64,000 nt of DNA from Sphagnum compactum (GCA_965153455.1 OZ234493.1:14808213-14872212), one strand, 5' to 3'. Counted from the first letter of the stretch, positions 49,776 through 62,039 are shown. A program made the numbers and translations. The notes: generated from the letters alone by a model not told the origin.

Positions 49776-51375
49776 TATATACAGGTCTCTGTTGTTTGTA
49801 CCAAACATCTGGAAATCTCAATTCATATGACTGAAATATAGAAAGAGATACTCAGCCTGTTGCGGCGGTGGCTCCACCCATAAACCTGAATCCTTAACAT
49901 CAGGAGTAATCTGAACCGCACGCTGGGGATGGCGTGTCACTTAAGGAAAATATGTTTGAAATTTCCACACTGAGCCACAACAGACGTCCTCTTCTGGTAG
50001 CAGCTGTGTAGCTTGACTTTCAGTTCATGGAGCCCTAAAACCTTTCACTGAAAATTATGTATCAAAGGGGCAACCTTCCCAACCACAATTTCTGGCTCTT
50101 GGATATTTTTCATTATCCCCGTAGAGAGGGGAGATTATTGACACATCTATCTATGAAGGAAGGTAGTTTGTTTTGTGGTTATGAGATCCACCAAACCGGG
50201 ATGCTTCAGATTGTGTTCTTGATGTCTTTGGGAAGCTCTCGACGAGGAGGGGTGCATGCGCTTGGTTCCATGACATTTGGACTTGCTGTGCAATAGTTCT
50301 TGAATAATGAATGATTTCTGCACTGAAAATTAAATTAAATCAGAGCTGAAAATTTCAGAGGAATTGGAATGTGCCTTTGGTGTTGTTGGAAAGAAAGATC
50401 TTGACGAGCAGGATTTAATGAATTTTTTTGGGTAAGATTTGGATTCAGAATGTGGGAGATATTGGTTTTTAAGTGATTTCGGATGAAAATTGAAATAAAT
50501 TCCAAAAAACCAGGTTTTGGAAGGAAGAATCAGTTGTGGATGTGATAACACTTGCGCCAATGGCACAGCCACACTAGTCCTCATGATGGGAGAGATTTGT
50601 TGCAAAGTGACCTGCAACATTCATTTGAATGTGTTTGGGCCATCCTTATAATAGTGCACCTCAATTTTTACAAAGAGGAGACACTCCTGTCTTTTTGGCT
50701 TGCACCATAGGCTTTGCCCTCAATTCATGGGACATTAAAAGGCACTAATAGCAGTGCCTCTCCCTATACGTGAAAACCTGGGTGTTTGTTTTAGTGTAGT
50801 TGTAGGGCACCTTACAAGGTGTAATATGTGGTTCGACAGTGATGGGTGTTTTGACAAATAAAATGCCTGCTCTACAGGCATTTTGTTTTCTGAAATGCTC
50901 ATCCTTGTTATCTCCTACCTAGTATCTGACAGGTACCTACAAGGTATTGTGAGAATTGTTTTTTGTGAAAAAATCTAGTGTGCCAATTTTTATGCCATTT
51001 GAAGCCCTTGAGGGCAACCTTTACAGGAATGTGGCCTACAGTCAGGTCCATCTCACAGGCCCTTATTCCGGTAATGCCCGCCCACCCAGGGCTTTAGCCT
51101 ACACTAGTTACAGCTCGGAGAAAACATGTCACGGAAAGTGGCTGCAGAGGTAGATTCTACAGTCGCAGTGGAACACTGGAAGGGTGCCCTAAAGAAAGGG
51201 AGGCGAATCTGGGTCTGGAATGGGTGGAAAGTTTTGATGAAGAAGAAAGTCAGGGAAGAATTTTTCCAGTGTAATTGGAGGGCAGCTTACCTTCAGTGAA
51301 ATTTTGGCTTACCTCTTGATTTTGTCTTTCCATGCTAAAGTTATCTGTTCGACGAGTTTTCAAACATAGATATAT
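49776..51375. other. Mixed spacer with unidentified exon-like pieces
   Basis: GC content is higher than in the AT-rich spacers. Short open stretches occur on both strands, for example minus-strand QITPDVKDSGLWVEPPPQQA near 49850-49925 and a plus-strand frame at 50057-50296 ending GGVHALGSMTFGLAVQ. They look like remnants of coding DNA, but no family was recognised. Confidence 0.3.
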
Positions 51376-51600
51376 GGCACAGAGAGTATAATACTGCATT
51401 ACTCGAATGAATAACAGCCATCCAATATAAAAGAAAATTGTTTCCTATTTCTTTCCAAAGGGTAAGGACTAAGGATCTCAAAGGGTCATTTTGGAGAATT
51501 CAGGTCCCTCCCTCAAGAGGACTCCTGCCTGCTGCTGAGCCCTCATTCCCAGAACAGCCCCATTCTCTCTCCTTACCCTACACATCAGACCCTACTAGGC
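51376..51600 (+). repeat. Dispersed repeat, copy 1 of a second family
   Basis: Shares with 58300-58480 the ordered words AGTATAATnCTGC, GGGTAAGGAC, CTCAAAGGG, CTCAAGnGGACTCC, CCCTC(A/G)TTCCCAGAACAG. The copies are about 7 kb apart in the same orientation. A B-box-like GGATTCGAAT follows at about 51624, which leaves a SINE origin possible but unproven. Confidence 0.6.
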
Positions 51601-51867
51601 AAAGAACATGATCACACAGTTGGGATTCGAATGTGGCAGACGTGAATGGATGGTATTTTGTACAATACTTGGACCACTCTTGATCAAGGGAGATGAGCAT
51701 TGCAGGAGTTGACAGTTTGGGAGGCAATGTAGGTTTGACTTGACAGCTTGGGAAGCCAGCCAGAGTGTTAGGGAATACTTTGCTGTGCAGAGATTGAGGG
51801 TTGGGTGAGAGTAGAGCTACAGGTCATGCAGGTTCATGGGTAAGTATCAAAGGAACTCCTGTATATT

Positions 51868-53929
51868 ATGTTGTGGAAGAGAGGTTGGAGCTTTGAGAGT
51901 CTGAGTAGTCATCAGAGAGTAGATATGGCTTGCTGCATAATTGGGGTGGGCTTGGACTCAGCTGTCCTTTGTGCTGTTGAACCCATCACAGATTACTGCT
52001 ACAGGTACTTCATTACACCTCCATACCCCTTCAACTACAATTTTTCCTTGAATCTTCTGGTGAACAATGCCAACATGACTCTAAATCTGTGAAGGATCCA
52101 TGATGTTCTGTTGTAATGGTTCTTTTGTTTCATCTTTTGTGTAGGTTATGACTTTTGACTGCATCCTGCATCCCTTGTCTTGCTTCTGCACTGGGTGGTT
52201 GTTTGTGATGGCTCAAGAAGCGGAAGTGATTGTAGCCAAGGAACAAATGGGTGTGTATTCCTAATAGAAGAATTGGCAAAAGCATTTGAATGATGCACCA
52301 CACGAAACTGATGCAAAACACAAGAGGGCAATTGAACTTGGCAACATGCCTACAGAGCTTGCCAAGGTTTGGCTATGTCTGAAGCTCTGGAGTTTGCAGC
52401 AGAAGGCAAGGAACCAGAAAATGCACTTCAAATGATAGGTAAGCTGGTCTGCATTGCCAGTTTAGGGATTGGTGTGGTGGACAAGTCTTTGTTTGATTTA
52501 AAGCTCCATAATAGGAGGTATTTTGTCCTGTGCAGATTTAAGCTCATTGAGATTCAAGACATGCCCATGGTGCAGTGACCCACTGGGCACCAAAGCTGTT
52601 TGCCATGTAGCCCACACACAATGACCCATGTATTACAATTGTGGTACATTGGCCAACAAGCTCTTGGGCTTGAAGCTGCCTAACAAAACAAGGTCCAAAG
52701 TGGAGTTTGATATAGATTTGGGGCACATGTTCCAGCCAGCTATGTTAGAGGATATGGTGAAGCAAACAGGTTACAAGTCCTCCATTTTGGCAGTCATATT
52801 CTTAGGTAGTACTTGGTGCAAGTGGGGTTGATGTAGATGTGATTGCTAAGCATTTCCTGCAGGAAGAAGAGGGAGGTACTTACAACCATGTAGCTTCTTT
52901 TCCATCTCTGCAACTCTATTTGCTGGTAAGCAGCTGATCATGACTACTATGACATCAACTATGCCAAACACTAGAGTTCTCTGCAATGAAACTGAAACGC
53001 CTCCTACAACACTACAGTTTTTCAATTCATAATGCACACAGGCAGATTTTTTTAGTGTAGTTGGACAATGCCTCACTGCACAGAAATTTTCCTCCACAAA
53101 GGGTTCAAAGAACTTAATGGCAGTTTTGTTTTTCAAAGCACTTGCTTTTGGCTTTTTCCCTGTGATACCCAATGGGTATCCTCCAGGTAGCACAGGAAAA
53201 ATTTAAAAACTAAAATCCGCCCAGTGCTTTGCTCTCAGTAAAGCCTGAAGCTTGTGGCCTCAGCCTTTATCCTAAACAAATAAATGCCAGAATTGCAAAT
53301 TGCAGAACAGGTACCGAATGATTAGGACTCTACTTGATCCCAAGAGAGGACTTTAGGATGTTTACCTGGTGTGATCTGTGTAGTGGAATAAAGACCCACA
53401 GACTACTGAACAAAGTTTTGCAAGAATCAGTTGGGCTTTCAGTAAATATTCTTGTTCTCTGTACATGTGTGTCTTTTTATAGGATTTGATATGGTATTTT
53501 ATAGAATTTGGTCCACCCTGACTTTCATGCGTTAATTGACAAGTGCAAAAAGAATTTCATTAATATCCCAAAAACCTGCTACTAAAAACTGAATCAAAGT
53601 CTCTTTTTCTCGCTTAACCTTAAGATCTTAGGAGTAACAGGCACTTAGAGTGCACATTTGAGGGCTTGGAACCCACAACCAGTTGCAAACTGGTAATGAG
53701 GCAAAGCAACAACTATGGCTATTGCATATCAACAAGAATCAAGCCTGGCAAGTTGCCAAAAAATCAAACTGTATTCAACTTCAAGGATCTGGAGCTCCAG
53801 GTTTACTTCTTGAACATGAACTGCAATCCAGATTGCTTTACAATTGAGAAGCAGGACAAGGAGAGCTGGAGAGGAGAACAGAGGAGAACATTCACAGTAA
53901 ACATTAGGGCTGGACTGCAAGAGAATTAG
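51868..53929 (+). other. Run of exon-like fragments of unknown origin
   Basis: Open stretches with protein-like composition occur in the plus orientation: TPPYPFNYNFSLNLLVNNAN (about 52015-52090), EALEFAAEGKEPENALQMIG (about 52380-52440), LANKLLGLKLPNKTRSKVEF (about 52645-52710) and TRIKPGKLPKNQTVFNFKDL (about 53720-53790). Stops and frame changes separate them. I recognise none. By analogy with the two Helitron regions they may be captured or decayed gene pieces. Confidence 0.3.
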
Positions 53930-54416
53930 GGTCCCAACGTTAGTCGGTTGTAAGAAATGGCGCCAGATGACCGGCGGTTATCATGGCAGTTCGTTAGGAT
54001 ATATAACCATGGATTTTCTCAAAAATCCAAATAACCGGATTTTGCCAGAAACCCCCACAATCCTGAAAAGCATCTACGAAGTGGTCCTTATACATAACCG
54101 CAGTTCTCAGAAAACCAAGAACCAAATCTGATATAACACCACAGTCCTCAAAAAAATCTAGGAACCTATCAAAATTCTGATACTCTCCCTGTTATTCCCT
54201 GAAAACCGCAGGTCCTTTTCTTAGGGTTTAGAGGTTTCTCCATTACAAAAGAATTCCAAAAACCTGAACCAAAGGTTCTTTGATTCTTAAAATTTTCAAG
54301 AAATTCTGGAAACCAGAGGCTCTTTGATTTCTAAATTTCATAAAACCAGAAACCGGAGATAATTTGGAAAAATCAAGTAACCGACCAAATCTGGGTTTCA
54401 TCTGGTTGGTCACCCA

Positions 54417-54535
54417 GGAGAATTAGGGTTTCCACCCACAGTTTGAAGGGCCCCCAAGAAGCACATAGGAGGCCAAAACAGGTTCTCAGAAGATACAGGG
54501 ATTTGTGAAAAGCCCTAGGGGTTTTCTTGTTTGTT
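54417..54535 (+). repeat. Dispersed repeat, copy 2 (see 44641-44745)
   Basis: Same ordered words as the copy at 44641: AATTAGGGTTTCCAC, GGGCCCCC, GGGATTTGTG, AAGCCCTAGGGG. A weaker start of the same kind (GAGAATTAGGGT) is at about 53922. Confidence 0.6.
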
Positions 54536-54959
54536 GAGGAACTGCAGAACGTCTCAGGACTGCACCCAGAAACAAAGCGTTTGTAAAGGGCAGATAAATC
54601 TAGTGTTTGTCCGCTTTGAAGCTTCAGTATTCAAGCTCGAAGCAGATTGTGTGATTGAGATACAACGCTCCCCTGCATCGCATTAGGCATGAAAAATTAT
54701 TAGACCCCCCCCCCCAAAAAAAACCAATCCCAAGATTTTGTAGACCTGGCAGCAACTCTAATATTGAAGATGAGAGCGGATGCTGCACATAGGCATCAGA
54801 TCAGCTTGGTAGATTCTTCAGCGTTCCTGACGTTGGAACCGAATTCGGAATGGAATTGTGAAGCTAGTCCTGCACGAGATTACTGATCAGATGCATGCTA
54901 GTTAGTTACAGATCAAGATTAAACAAACTAGATCGTCGATACTCCATCTGCAAGTTCAA

Positions 54960-55800
54960 CTCAGATATTTGTACAACAGTATGCTGCCTTTGGCTAAGCG
55001 CACAGGCCGCCTGACTCGGATCTATCGAAGAGATTTTCAAATTGCCTTCAAGTTCATCAGCTACTCCACCTTTATATTCTCCTCATCTTGGAATGCATCC
55101 CCGCCTTCTGTAGTTCCTGCAAATGAAGACAATCCAGTAGCAGTACCATTAAAAAACGAATTATGTGTCAATAACAATCATGGTTGCGTTGGGTGCTCGT
55201 ATGACAGCAGGCATAGGGGGGACGCACAAGAACTGATCTGGTTCACTTGGTTGGTTCGCCTGAAAGGGTGGGGGGGGAATTGATTCTATACACTGTGTGA
55301 TCATGTGCAGGACACCCATGACGCGGCCATCATGCATGCGACATATTTGGTACAATCCCAATCTCTGGAATTTTACAATTTCTCAAATCTAGTAATCGAT
55401 CACAGAAACACAGTATCTCAAGTGTTTAGTCGAGTACTTACCCATGATTTCTACAATCCTTGATGATACACGTGATGATGCATTGGCTTCTACTACGACT
55501 GCCTGCAACTGAGCATCATGGGGAGGGATGACAATCGGCTCCCGCCCACGTGCAAGAAACTCTCGAGTAAGCTTCCTAAGATATCGGAGGAGTTTCACCA
55601 ATTCTGTTGCCAGTCGCACTGAGAGCACGAGACTGAGAAACCCAGGATCAGAACTTCCGCATGTGGATCATCAACATGGAACTGCTGGCGTGGAATTAGT
55701 AGCTGGAGCTCATGGCTGGATCTGGTCACTGGTGCCATGAGTCGACCCGGGGGACGTGATCGCGAGTTGGGTGGAGACTTCAGTTTTCAGCTGCAGCAGA
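54960..55800 (-). other. Possible minus-strand coding remnant, unidentified
   Basis: A protein-like frame at 55389-55628 reads LATELVKLLRYLRKLTREFL then GREPIVIPPHDAQLQAVVVE, followed by a possible GTAAGT donor at 55441. A further open frame on the same strand lies at 55161-55361. Composition is coding-like and GC-rich, but I do not recognise the family and cannot define exons. Confidence 0.3.
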
Positions 55801-56517
55801 TGATCAGTAGTACTGAAGCTCCTGCAACGAACAAATCACTACTATTATATTAGAACTGTAGTCACAAACGAAGCCTTGATCAATGAAGAGAAAGTTGCAG
55901 TGCAAGACGGTACTGAAACATGCAGGAGAGATGAAGCATTGAAAGGGGAGGTGATCAAAGACTTGATCACAACCTGTTTCAACTCAACCCTTTTATACGT
56001 CCCATGATCCACAGACGTCCATTCAGGTTCATCTCAAGGACGAGCCGCCGTTCGGGTATGTGGGGGGAGTGGGGGGGCGCTTGGAGGAATCAAACAAAAT
56101 CAGGAGTTGAGAAGAAGGACCTGCCGGCTGGTTTTTCGACCACAGAGGAGAGCTACCCGCCGGGTAAGCATGGTGAACAAGAAGTGGATTCTTCAGTTAT
56201 GCTGGAATTTTTTCTTTAGTGGACTCCACATGACCCTAAAATGTAGGGATACCAAACTTTGGCCCGTTTCTGGATGCATCACAATGTCTCTTCCCTGAAG
56301 AGCAGAGCCAATAAAAACATATAAAAATATACATTAGATGCATAAGTTGCTATTTGTTACAATATAAACAGTTTCACTAGTGTTAAAAATAAGCTCTCAA
56401 AAAATAAAAAACGAGTCACCTAATCATGGGCAAAATGCCCACTCGTGCAAGCATGAAAATTTGTCCTGAATAGGGTCCCCTCCAAGTACACTGAAAAACC
56501 ATTTGGAGCAGGTTTTT
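55801..56517. other. Spacer, nothing recognised
   Basis: No recognised gene or element in this stretch. Confidence 0.4.
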
Positions 56518-57019
56518 AGAGCAGCTCCACTGATGCTCAATATGTGACCCTCCAAAAATATTTCTCGCATCCAAAACTAGTTATTTACTTTTTTTGAATC
56601 CCAACTATAACAACTTAAACTAGGACTGCAAAGAGGTGGGGACTGCTACCCACACTACCTTGACAAATTTAGCATTTAATTATATTATTTTTAGAAATGT
56701 TGAATTTTTCAAAGAAAAAAGAAAATAACAAAAAAATTTGAAGGAAAATATTGAATCTTCAAGAATATTCTATCTGTTCAAATAAAAAAATAAAAAAAAT
56801 AAAATTATTCAAGCTGTGAACCTACAATTGTAATAGCAACCCCACCTGAACCAATCAAACTTATATCTAGCCATTCAAGAGCAGGTGTTAAGCTCTGCTG
56901 TGCCATTTACCAGCCTCAGAAAAAAAGCTGGGCCAAATCCCTTTTGCTGAGCCGAACTGGCATAGTTTGACTTTGATTCATCTAATTTTCCACATACTGA
57001 GCACCGGTAGAGCTGCTCT
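56518..57019. mobile_element. MITE-like element, about 500 bp
   Basis: Terminal inverted repeats of 30 bp matching at 25 positions: left AGAGCAGCTCCACTGATGCT..., right (reverse complement) AGAGCAGCTCTACCGGTGCT.... The interior is AT-rich and non-coding. No clean target duplication was seen, so the superfamily is not assigned. Confidence 0.65.
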
Positions 57020-57840
57020 TCCGACTAAAAGCTCAAAGGGGTATATGCAAACTGAAGGGGTTAGCGCCAAGGGGGATAGGTGGGGATGACAAAATGGGGC
57101 CAAATGGATGATGTGATGAATCCACAGAATAAGTCTAAAGGATCAATCCCAGAATGGTAGAAAAGAAAAGAGTCAATGGACGCCTTATTAAGAGCACCTT
57201 TTGATTCGCCCACAGTAGACACAGTTCGACCCAGTTAGAAAATAGACGATCCAAAACCTGGGAAACTATTGGCTGCACGGACAGTTGTTTTCCAGGATTG
57301 GAATTTGGGTGGGTGAGGGTTCTACCCTCATATACCCGTGGGTAAAATTAAGGTGAACATATACCCTAATTGGATGATTTTTCTGTTACCCTTTGCTTAT
57401 TATATACCCCAACCTGTCAGTATTTCAGACTTACCCTATTTTTATCCAAAATGGGGAATGTAGATTCAACACTTACACTTACTCAACAAAGGTTATTTGT
57501 TTCGAAGCGGGTTAACAAGGGCATATGGTATATGTCAAAATTGTCCTTGCATCCTTTATGCAAAACATGATTGTAGTGGAGGTCCAGATGTTTGTGAGTA
57601 AGTAATGAATATATATTGCTTCTCGCATGTTATTTGTGTTCATTACTCTAATTACCTAAATATCCATTCTTAGATAATGTTCTTAGGACCCTTTTAATAT
57701 TCAACTATCATTTGCCCATGTAGTAAAGCCCACTGCTACCCCCATTCCCTTGCTCACCTCTTTTTGTAAGACATGTTGCTCCCCCTTTCCTGACCCACAC
57801 CTTGCTACTCAAGAGTTTAAAAAAGGTTCATGGATTTTTT
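57020..57840. other. Spacer, nothing recognised
   Basis: Short open frames only; no element ends found. Confidence 0.4.
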
Positions 57841-58200
57841 TCCTTCAAACAAGCACATTAGCATGCATTTTTTGTTCGGGAAATTGTTCAGGGCTTCAGG
57901 AAGTTGATGTTCCCTATGTGGTTTGCCCTCTTTTGTGGTTTTTTTGTCTTCTTGGACGTGAGTCCTTCCATTTTGTTCCTTGTATTCCCCCTTTTCTTAT
58001 GGGTGCTTTGGTTTATTTATGATTAACAGGGTTTCATCATTTTTTCATTAGTTAAAACCTTCAAACAAGCGCATGGATTTTTCACCAGTTAAAGCCTTCA
58101 AACAAGCACATTATCAGCAATTCTGCATGGATTTTTGACCAGTTTAAAGCCTTCAAACAAGAGCATTATCAAGAACTGAGCATGGACTTCAAACAACTGA
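57841..58200 (+). repeat. Degenerate repeat (CCTTCAAACAAGCRCATTA type)
   Basis: The words CCTTCAAACAAGC/GAGC-CATTA followed by GCATGGATTTTT and ACCAGTTAAAG recur at about 57843, 58059, 58087 and 58148. Confidence 0.65.
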
Positions 58201-58299
58201 GCCTATGCTCAGCTCCCCTTCACTTGAAACCTAATTCAAACAACACCCTCATCCTCGGGTTTACTTTTTCTTTCCAATGAGTTTCAAACCATAGGTAGC

Positions 58300-58480
58300 T
58301 TATATTGGGTAACGAGTATAATCCTGCAACACAGTTGTCAAGTACAAAAGAAAAAGTCTTGCCTTTCTTTACAATGGGTAAGGACCTCAAAGGGGACCAT
58401 TCGGGAGATAGGTCCCACACTCAAGGGGACTCCCCTCTCATGAGGCACCCTCGTTCCCAGAACAGAGGCTGTTCTGTGTC
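58300..58480 (+). repeat. Dispersed repeat, copy 2 of the second family
   Basis: Matches 51376-51600 over AGTATAATCCTGCA, GGGTAAGGACCTCAAAGGGG, ACTCAAGGGGACTCC and TCCCAGAACAG. Confidence 0.6.
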
Positions 58481-58833
58481 CTTAGGGGTGGGTATACCTT
58501 TTACCCTGATATACTCCTGAGGTACAAATAAGGTATATTACTGGGTCACCCTAACCCAGTTTCTTAAAATCAATACACCTTAATGAAATGCATGGACAGG
58601 AGTATGTAAATCTGAAAAATTCTAACCTATTCATAACCTTGAATATATGTTAAAAATGCCCATACTTGAAGCTAGATATGTTTTGGAATTTGGGTAAAAA
58701 GTATTAGTGTAAGAATGACCTGAACCCTAAACTTTGTTGGTTCTATTAACTAGATGGTATGCTTCCCACATTTTTGTTGGCTCTGCCCATAGACTACGCA
58801 TCTATGTAGGATTTGGATTTGGCGATAAAATTT

Positions 58834-59229
58834 TGACTCACTGATTGGTCAATGTGGAGACGACAAGTGTTCACAAAATGAAAATTTTCACATGGATATA
58901 ATTTTCCATGTTTGGGTGGATATAACCTTAAGCACAGACTTAGGTTTCACAAACTTAGGTCAAAATGAAAATATTGACTCACTGATTGGTCAATGTGGAG
59001 ACGACAAGTGTTGACAAAATGAAAATTTTCACATGGATATAATTTTCCATGTTTGGGTGGATATAACCCTAAGCACAGACTTAGGTTTCACAAACTTAGG
59101 TCAAAATGAAAATATTGACTCACTGATTGGTCAATGTGGAGACGACAAGTGTTCACAAAATGAAAATTTTCACATGGATATAATTTTCCATGTTTGGGTG
59201 GATATAACCCTAAGCACAAACTTAGGTTT
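58834..59229 (+). repeat. Three tandem copies of a 141-142 bp unit
   Basis: Copies start GACTCACTGATTGGTCAATG at 58834, 58976 and 59117. They are almost identical, so the array is young. The third copy ends at about CTTAGGTTTC. Confidence 0.9.
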
Positions 59230-59329
59230 CTTCTTGCAACTCCAACCCTTGCACAAGAAGGTGAAGAGGGTGTGTGTGTATGAAGGTGGTGGTGGTGCAT
59301 GTGGTCGTTTTGTTGTAGTTTGAATTTCA

Positions 59330-59795
59330 TTTAACAAATCAAACTCTGCTTGGAGAATTGAAAATCAACGTGTTTAATGAATGTAAAAGTGGCACTAGCA
59401 TACGAAACAATTTCCTAGGAAGAGGCTATACTTATGAACATTATATAGAACAAACCTACTGATATTGTGAAATGGTATCCACTCCTGAAACGTGGGCTAT
59501 TTTCAAACATCAAAGGAGACCTTAGGTAATCTTTTATTTATCATCTTTCATGTGAATCATTTCCTGTTGCTATCATCGGCAACCATAATCTTTGACCCTA
59601 ATCTTCATTTATCTCTTTTCATCTTTAAACTTCATACCTATTTAGCTTTTGTGTTAATTTGCTTTGAATTGTACATGGTTTGTTCACAAGCTTGACAATG
59701 AGCCTTTTATTCCTAAGTTCTAGATGCAACTCATGTGGTTAGTCTTTCCAAGTATGTATTGGAGTTGGTTATAAATTCATCATTGATGATGGTAG
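59330..59795. other. Spacer upstream of the BAG-like exon
   Basis: No exon of a BAG gene (for example a ubiquitin-like domain) was recognised here. Confidence 0.4.
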
Positions 59796-59942
59796 GTGTC
59801 AAGTTCTAAAGGATCATTACGAAATGGAGATGCAATTTTACCAAGTGAGTTGTGTCGCTTAAACAAAGCTTTGATGCAGAGTTTACTTAGACTTGATGGG
59901 ATTGAGGCAGTTAATGAGGCCAAGATTTTGAGGGAAACACAA
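59796..59942 (+). pseudogene. Isolated BAG-domain exon
   Basis: BAG proteins bind the Hsp70 ATPase domain and act as nucleotide-exchange co-chaperones. A clean 49-codon exon (GTAG acceptor, AA|GTATCA donor, both phase 0) reads GDAILPSELCRLNKALMQSL and LRLDGIEAVNEAKILRETQ. The block L-M-x-x-L-L-x-L-D-G-I-E-A-x-x-E-A-K is the core helix of plant BAG domains. No preceding or following BAG exon was found, so this is a fragment, perhaps moved by a transposon. It could belong to a gene with very long introns, but that is less likely. Confidence 0.6.
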
Positions 59943-60957
59943 GTATCATGCCATGTTTTCATTGCCACTACCTTTCTAATGTTTCGTTCCAAAGTTGTTG
60001 AAAAAAGAATTGGAAACCCTTTAGCATTTCCATTCTTTCTTGACATGTTATGGACACCAATGTGAAAATGGTAGTTGTGGGGTCCACACAATTGTCAATT
60101 TGCATCTAAATCACCATTGAACCTAGTAGAAGCATACGTGAAAACCCTTTCATAGGAGACTTGAAGTTGTGTTCCATAAGTATCATGGTTGAAAACTATT
60201 GTTGGGATGGCAAACCAATGTCGTATCCCAAATATGGGCTTTTGAATTTCAAAAAACTACTGAAAATCTGGGAGAGTATCATACAACAGGGACTTCAATC
60301 ATAATGGATACAAAACCCACATTGTTCACCAGATAATGAATGTTCTCCTTAAATAAAGGTCTTTAGACCTTCTCAATTGATTACTTTAATTCAATTCTGA
60401 GCCATTATTGACCTTTGCTAATGGTTACATTGTTGTTTTGGAATATCTCTTCCCCCATGTTGCTGATTGGTTAATCTCATCAATGTTTTCCCAATTGTGC
60501 ATGTGAAGAGGGTTCAAGGACTAGTGGAAGCAGTGGATAGATTAAAAATAACACTTATGCAACCACCACCAAAAAAGAATCAAGTGGTAATGACCACTTA
60601 GTGGGAAACTTTTAATGGTGGTATGGGCAACCTTGTAGTTCCTCCTCCCTCCTCTGCCTCTATGAATGCAAATTGGGAAACTTTTAAATGAAAACAATAC
60701 CATTGTCTTAAAGCTAGTGGTGTGCATGTATTTTTTTAGTGTATGAAGTTGAGTAATATCACTACCATATATAATTTTCATAGATGCCTTAGGTGTCTGG
60801 AATGGTATAAAATTAGAGCATTAGAATTAACAGTCTTTGTACACTTAGAATCCCTCATCTTGTGAGGTTGGTTATTGTTTAGAGGGTAACATAATTGTGT
60901 GTATCCTTCTACCCTCTTCTTTCCCTTTCAACTTTTACCTGGTTGCCCAACTTTTAG

Positions 60958-61862
60958 GTAATTAACTATGTGTACAAGCTGAAAATCTACTATGGTTTTG
61001 AGCAACTACCCCCACCACCTCTTATGATGAAGCCACTGGCAAAGGAAACTGCTAGGCTTGATGTGCCAGTTTAGGTTGTTCAACAAATGCCAAAGCCCCC
61101 CAAAAGAACTGAAATGATGCCCAACTCATTAACTATTCATGAAGTTGATTTCATTGTCAAGGAAACAAATCCTGATCTTGGGAAGGTTGTTGACTATAAC
61201 CATCACTATGATATTGTGGAGCATATGACCTATCTATTTATCTGTGTGGTGAAAACATGTGGTCTTACAATGAAAGATTCAAATGGAATTAGTGATCTTG
61301 TAAGTCTTTTTTGTCATCTTGCCTTTATTCATCATCTTCGTTGTTATTCATCGGTGCCATCATTGTATGCATATGGCATTAACCTACCACAAGTCGGATT
61401 TAGAATTCCACAACTTCTATTATGTCAATATGTTTAGTTAAATACATTTGATTATGCATTGTTGAATCCATCTATCTATTTGTGATATCTAGTAGCCTTA
61501 TTGCCCTCTAGCTTCTTTCCTTAGCAATGCAACTAACTAGAAATGGTGAGTTCCCAACCAGACATTTTCTAATACAAATGCTTGAAATTTCTGTTGAAAT
61601 TTGACTTTTTATTGATGGAGCTTATGATATGAGTATTTATTGCAATGATGACCTACATTTGGGTGTGGATTGGGGTTGGCATCCAACAATTTGTAAAAAT
61701 ACAAGTGGAAATGTGAAAGTAGAGACTACAATTGTCTCACACAACCTTAACCCAAAATGGAATCAAGTTTTTGTAGTTGGAAAGGACAAAATTCAAGGTA
61801 AAACCCTTGAATTGAAAGTTTGGGATGCGGTACATGCCTTTCCTTCTCTTGCCTCCCTTTGA
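60958..61862 (+). pseudogene. C2-domain protein of MCTP type, fragment with stop
   Basis: MCTPs are multiple-C2 membrane proteins that tether ER to the plasma membrane, often at plasmodesmata. The first segment reads LAKETARLDVPV, stop (TAG about 61073-61075), VVQQMPKPPKRTEMM, EVDFIVKETNPDLG, YDIVEHMTYLFICVVK and MKDSNGISDL. This matches the linker and start of an MCTP C2 domain (DFxLKETxPxLG, YDLVExMxYLYVxVVKA). A GTAAGT donor follows SDL at about 61297-61302. The second segment (about 61690-61850) continues with NLNPKWNQVFVVGKDKIQ and LELKVWDA, then a stop at 61860. The rest of the protein (other C2 domains, membrane segments) is absent. Confidence 0.65.
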
Positions 61863-62039
61863 CAATTCTCCCACCTGACCTAAAGTTTGAAACCTTTAGT
61901 AGTGCCAATTGACACTTCAATTGCAAGCACTAAAAAAAAAAAGGCACAAAAGCATATCCTCTTACGGATTTTCTCTCAAAAGGAAAGCTCAATGTAAAAA
62001 TGGGAAGAAACTATGGGCATCAAAGGATGAGAAGCTTTG

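Noticed and set aside
51620-51632. tRNA B-box-like GGATTCGAAT
   Set aside because: No matching A box or cloverleaf could be built around it, so no tRNA gene is called.
57326-57346. TACCCGTGGGTA considered as another Helitron 3' tail
   Set aside because: No hairpin, CTRR end or A/T junction accompanies it on either strand.
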